A DNA stretch of 64,000 nucleotides, taken from Costus lasius. Its lineage: Eukaryota; Streptophyta; Magnoliopsida; Zingiberales; Costaceae. Under the pieces are notes generated by a model. That model was not told the DNA's origin, did no database searches, and saw only the letters and a list, made by a program, of their open reading frames with translations. Made by a program: the position numbers and the translations under genes. Location of the stretch: positions 24,431,501 to 24,495,500 of the forward strand of contig CM050446.2 of NCBI GenBank assembly GCA_027563935.2, written 5' to 3'. Within the stretch, counting starts at the first letter, position 1, and each line of letters begins with the position of its first letter. Below are positions 59,611 to 64,000 of the stretch, one piece after another.

Positions 59611-59678
59611 TTACCCGAATTGAACCCATAACCATATGGTTAAAAGCCATGCACTCTATCAGCCAAGCTAAGATAGGA
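59611..59678 (-). pseudogene. tRNA-Lys(UUU)-like pseudogene
   Basis: On the minus strand the order is an A-box-like TAGCTTGGCTGATAGAG, an anticodon arm CATGGCTTTTAACCATA with anticodon TTT (4 of 5 stem pairs), then a B-box GGTTCAATTC. The T stem and acceptor stem do not pair properly, so the tRNA cannot fold fully. It may be a decayed tRNA gene or the head of a tRNA-derived SINE. Confidence 0.5.
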
Positions 59679-61780
59679 AAAAAAATAATAATAATAAAGG
59701 CGAGACTCAATCCCCAAGACATTATAAGATTGTACCAAATAGTGGCTTGTAGTGTGAGGACAAGTTATAGTGGTTTGTCTAATATGGTTTGAATTTATTC
59801 CAAATAGGTTATTAAATCATGAGATTGTATCAAATCTAAAATGCTTGTCATTAAGATTTATTTTAATTTTGAATTAATAGAAACTAAATTACTTAAATAG
59901 GTAATTACATCATAGGATTGTTTCAATTCTTTAAAATGATTTAGGATGCTATTGTACTTACACCATATGCATTAATGTTATTATTGATTTTGTATTTAAT
60001 TAGAGAAAACAATTATATCATCAAATTGCCTTAATAGTTAAATGGCAATTTAAGTATGACCTAGAAGATCATAAGCCTTACATAAGATATGTTTCCATTT
60101 TAACTATTTCTCAATTTTTTAATATGCTAGAACCATGGTGCTCTAAAAATTAATTCTAGATCTAAATTTTAAATAGAGAAATTTGAAGTGACTTATCAAC
60201 TCTAAATTTTGTAAAAAAAAAATAATAAAAAAATAATGGCCGTGCTTTTTGAATAGTAAAATGTGAAATTTTCATTCTAAGTATAGATAACAAAGAAACA
60301 TTTTCCTAGAGTTGATTAAGTACATGGTTATTAGAAGTCTAACAAAGAATTAGTAGCCATGGTTATACATTAATGTATGTAATTAAATAGTCATTTAACT
60401 AGAGATGAAAAAAATATTTTATAACTTTCATTGATAATTATGTATGCCTCTTGCTAGGATTAGCCATAGGGTGGATTAGGACAGGGTAAGCACCCAAACT
60501 GCCCTCAAACCCAATGAGTTCCAACCCTAACTTTACAAGGAATCGAGTACATGTGGGGATACCAGTTCCCATGCCCTATTTTTAATTAAAAAATATAAAA
60601 AAATGAGAAAAATATTTATTGAATTAAATTAAAATACATATATAAAATAAAAATAAGAAGAAAATAAGGATTGTGGTTGAATCATGATAAATAGAAAATA
60701 AAATATATGCTAGCATAGGTTTGAGTTTGGCTTTAGGGTTGAAATAAGTTTTGGAATTTCCATTCCTAACCCTAATCCCACCCCACCAAACCTGGGATTT
60801 AGCCTAATCAAATCCAAAACTTGGTCAAATTAGGTATTTTCGATTAAAATTGGGGTTAGCTTAGGTTGGGTATGGGAATATTTTCCTACTACATTACTTG
60901 CTTACAAGTTTATATATTCATTTTTTTTCTTATGAATTCATGCTACCTAATATTTCATGCAGCGAAATAATATTTACTACATGGCATGATAGAATTCATT
61001 TTGTTAAATTTATATAAAATAAAATGTATATGATAATGTTCCATTATATTATTACTTAAATCTAATTATAAATAATTATATGAATTTGACTATACTTATA
61101 TTAATAATAAAAAGAATAAGTTCAACTTTTGTTGAAGAACCTAGGAGCTAATTATATTATTACGTTGCTGAATAAGTGTGAAAACTATTTAATGAAAGAT
61201 ATCTAAGCTTATTATATTTTGGTTCTTTGAATGCTATATTAGTTGTCGTTCATATTTATATTTTTAGAAAGACATTGTCATTATTATGTTTACTTGATAT
61301 TTATATAATATAAGTGATCATTATAATATTCTTAGGATGATTTAATTATTCTTAAATGTTCATAGTTAAGTATTGTTGGACTGGGGCAATCATAAGTATT
61401 GAGGCTAGTATATATAGTGATTAATGATAAATAGTTGTTATGATATGTGCTATTAAGTCAACACTTGATATCTGCCATAAGAATGGTACATGAATTTTTA
61501 TATGAGTTGCAAAAGTATTCTCATAGTGATAATAGTGTATATGATTCTTAGATATAATGTTACCATAGACTAAAAAGTGATTAGTTATACACTTTGATAT
61601 AGGCAAAACATTATTTATAATTGGCTGACCATAAAGGTTGTAATTTAGTATATCATATTACAAAGAGTGATATGAGTGATCAATATATGAATTCATGCTA
61701 CCTATATTATAGAAAGATATATGGTTGACCCATGTTCGTCTCTATTTCCAATCCATCTGAGGTTGTTTTATGAGGAGCTC
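59679..61780. other. AT-rich intergenic region, no gene recognised
   Basis: Nothing coding is supported. The stretch near 60460-60880 has GGTTTGAGTTTGG / CCAAACC and repeated CCCTAACCC-like text, perhaps an eroded MITE; its ends were not found. Confidence 0.35.
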
Positions 61781-61789
61781 ACACTCGAA

Positions 61790-61966
61790 GTGTGACCCTT
61801 TCAGTTGTGTATGCGAAGAATAAGTCTTTACCTTTATTCTCTTGTTGATGTTTCATATTCCCAGTTGTATCCCAAGAGCCTTTGCATTGATTACTAATTT
61901 ATACCATAACATAAATTCTTGTTCACGACTAAGGGCATAGCCTGTTGTGATTTCTTATGAATTAGA
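61790..61966 (+). repeat. Solo-LTR-like repeat F, left part
   Basis: The segment AAGGGCATAGCCTGTTGTGA, then TTTCTTATGAATTAGA, aligns with the GGGTTTGGGCATAGCCC block of LTR B and with copy E at 42214. It continues after the inserted GC-rich LTR at 63517. The left boundary is approximate. Confidence 0.5.
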
Positions 61967-63510
61967 TGTCACGCCCGTTACTGTAACACATTTTTAACGA
62001 AATACACGTGAGTCAACTTTTGACTCGAGTCCATACACACCCGCGCAGGGGCACTACGGTCGAAACCGCAAGGTTGGGCGTGATCGGCAGAGACAATCCT
62101 CCGGACGATCTCCCAGCCGAGGCAGGGACTCAACGTGGATCTCTGCCGTCCCAACTTCAGGTCCGATCCAATTGCGACCAAGCCCAGAGGACGCACCCGG
62201 AACCGAGTACGTCAGTCAGGGACTAACGCCAGCACACGGACATTGGCGGGAACGTACGCATTGAGGGCGTCAGAGACGCCCCCACCGCCACATACATTAC
62301 CGTCAACGACTTCATTGGACAAGATCAAGCACAACCTCATAACCGGACGTCCAAAAGCAAGGACCCGGTCTACCTCACCGACGTTGGGATAGCCGACGAT
62401 TGTCGACGTTGGACCACCCAACGAACAACGACATACGCAGGAATAGAACCTAGCCGCCCCAATTCCGTTGTAGAAGCAGACGACACACGAGCGGCAGAAG
62501 AGGAAGCTGGCCGCCTGGGGTCGCGAACGGGAGGCTCCATCACGCGGCGGGCGGAGGCGAGAAAACACGAAGAGGGAGAGCCCATACTGCCAACCAAGTA
62601 TACCCCGCAAGCCCGACGACGGAAGGACGGACGGCACACAGAGGAGAAGTCCGTGCGCAGGCGGGGAAGGCGCCTACCGGCGAGCTCGCACGCAGGCGAG
62701 CTGGGTTTGGAAATTCTCGCACGCAGGCGAGCTGGGTTTGGAAATTCTCGCACGCAGGCGAGCCGAAACCCGACGAAGACGAGGAGCAGAGGAGCTCGCT
62801 ACGGAGCACGAAGGTCGGCCATCGCAGGCAGAAAACGTAGAAGACAATAAAAAAAATCGGCGTCGCCGGCGAGGAACCGAGCCGCCGGAACGAGGACCGA
62901 GGAGGCGCCGTAAACGGCAGAGGAAGGTACCTTAGCCGGATTACTCGGATCCTTCCTGTCAGTGACGAAGTAACTGAAGAGCCTTCCAAGGCTTGACCGG
63001 AGGTCAACTGCTACACGGCGACGTCGTCGACGTCGAAGAAGACAAGAGAGAAAGGAGGACCGGGGAACCCCTCACGAACCTCTCCACCCACCCGCACCAC
63101 CGGTTCCGCGAAAATGAGTTCAAGGAGGTCGCCGACGAGCCCGTCGACGCCGGAAGAGGAGAAGCCAAGGAGGAACTCAATGTCGCAACGAGTTTTTGGC
63201 CTTCTTCTCCACACGTTCGTCTCTCTCTGACCTAAACGACGATGTCCCCTTTTCTCCCTCTTTCTCCTCCCCGATTTCTGAGCCAGCCACCTGCCTTCGC
63301 TGACGCGCCCACACCGACGCGACGTCGACACGTCTGCCACGCCAACTCTGTGCGGGCGATCGAATTTCGCCCGTTGGCGAACGATTGGATCCGGGCAGGC
63401 GCCCGATCCATTCCCCATTCATCCGACCCAATTGGATAAGTTACATGGGTTGGGGTGGTTGGGCCGAGGCAGGAATCGGGCCACGCCCAATTCTGGTCCA
63501 AGGCCTAACA
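61967..63510 (-). mobile_element. GC-rich solo LTR (1544 bp) inserted in repeat F
   Basis: On the minus strand it begins TGTTAGGCCTTGGACCAG and ends GGGCGTGACA. Its flanks are a perfect 6-bp duplication ATTAGA (61961-61966 and 63511-63516). The composition changes sharply at both borders. There is no interior, primer site or polypurine tract, so it is a solo LTR. Its TGTYAGGCC start and GGGCGTRACA end resemble the LTRs at 5.8-9.5 kb, suggesting a related superfamily. ORFs within it on both strands are GC-rich read-throughs. A 31-bp unit CTGGGTTTGGAAATTCTCGC... is tandemly duplicated at 62701-62762. Confidence 0.75.
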
Positions 63511-63516
63511 ATTAGA

Positions 63517-64000
63517 CATTTTCATTTTCTCTATTATTTGAATATTAGTTTTTGTTAATTTGATTTAAGTTGTGCTTTAACCACTTGTAATACTTTGGCC
63601 AATTAGTACTTGTCTTAGATGGTAAGAGAAGGGCCAAGAAGTGAATCTTATCATTAGAAACCCTTAGATTTAACTTGTAGGTTGAAACATGACAGTAGTT
63701 TTTACTTATGAGGGAGTAAATAATTTATCACAGAACTTTAAAGATCTATGTGAGTTGATAAGCCACAAGAGTAGGAGATCAACTAGTTAAATACCATATT
63801 AGGCATCTAAGAGGGGATAATCTATACATTAAGATAAATTCCTTTTAGTTTGATTAATTTTCATTGTAGAAAGAAATGCTTAATATTGTCACATAAACCT
63901 AAAGTCATGAAATTCGTGACTCTGATTTCATTTGATTGTCAATCTCATTTGCTTGATTTTTTTTATTAGTGTGGTTTCTAAAGATTTCCTAATCACAAAT
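63517..64000 (+). repeat. Solo-LTR-like repeat F, right part, runs off window
   Basis: It shares order with LTR B (reverse-complemented) and copy E: TTATCACAGAACTTTAAAG near 63726, then GATAAGCCACAAGAGTAGGA near 63757. The element continues past the window edge. Confidence 0.55.

Overview
This window looks like nuclear DNA of a flowering plant, most likely a monocot. The signs are spliced genes with large transposon-filled introns, a JAZ/TIFY gene, a pentatricopeptide-repeat (PPR) gene, Copia elements with long Angela/BARE-like LTRs, Ty3-type solo LTRs and many hAT, PIF/Harbinger and Mutator-like MITEs. The species cannot be named from the sequence alone. No plastid, mitochondrial or bacterial gene clusters were seen.

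Five loci look like host genes or gene pieces. (1) The 5' part of a PPR gene runs off the left edge on the minus strand (1-611). (2) A short single-exon gene of unknown function follows a (CT)n leader at 2299-2664. (3) A 12-exon gene on the minus strand spans 18855-33137. I rebuilt it exon by exon; every junction keeps frame and the product is 457 aa. It is tentatively an NSE5-like (ASAP1-type) SMC5/6 subunit. (4) A compact three-exon JAZ repressor (39340-39940, plus, 155 aa) has a TIFY motif, a Jas motif without the canonical degron and an EAR-like N-terminus. A CpG-rich block with six G-boxes lies about 1.8-2.3 kb upstream. (5) The promoter and signal-peptide end of a thaumatin-like gene is fused to unrelated sequence at 57841-58338.

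The rest is mostly mobile DNA. 0.8-2.1 kb: two adjacent inverted-repeat elements. 5.8-9.5 kb: an LTR element whose 1.33-kb LTRs flank only 473 bp; a hAT MITE sits in one LTR and the other LTR preserves the empty site. 9.9-15 kb: a hAT MITE, two PIF/Harbinger-like elements, a decayed hAT transposase and a minisatellite. 22.0-24.4 kb: a non-autonomous LTR retrotransposon inside intron 9 of the SMC5/6-like gene. 33.3-34.2 kb: a third PIF-like element just upstream of that gene's start codon. 40.4-54.6 kb: a nested retrotransposon hub. A minus-strand Copia LTR is split by a solo-LTR-like repeat. That repeat is split by a plus-strand Copia of the same family, a gene-capturing TIR element and a Mutator-type MITE. 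The plus-strand Copia LTR in turn carries another solo LTR and a hAT MITE. 55.3-64 kb: a hAT MITE, an AT-rich satellite-like block, the chimeric thaumatin-like ORF, a tRNA-Lys-like pseudogene and a GC-rich solo LTR inserted in another copy of the solo-LTR family.

There is no operon-like functional system here. The strongest leads are the JAZ gene with its G-box block, the thaumatin-like chimera, the gene-capturing TIR element and the datable nested insertions.
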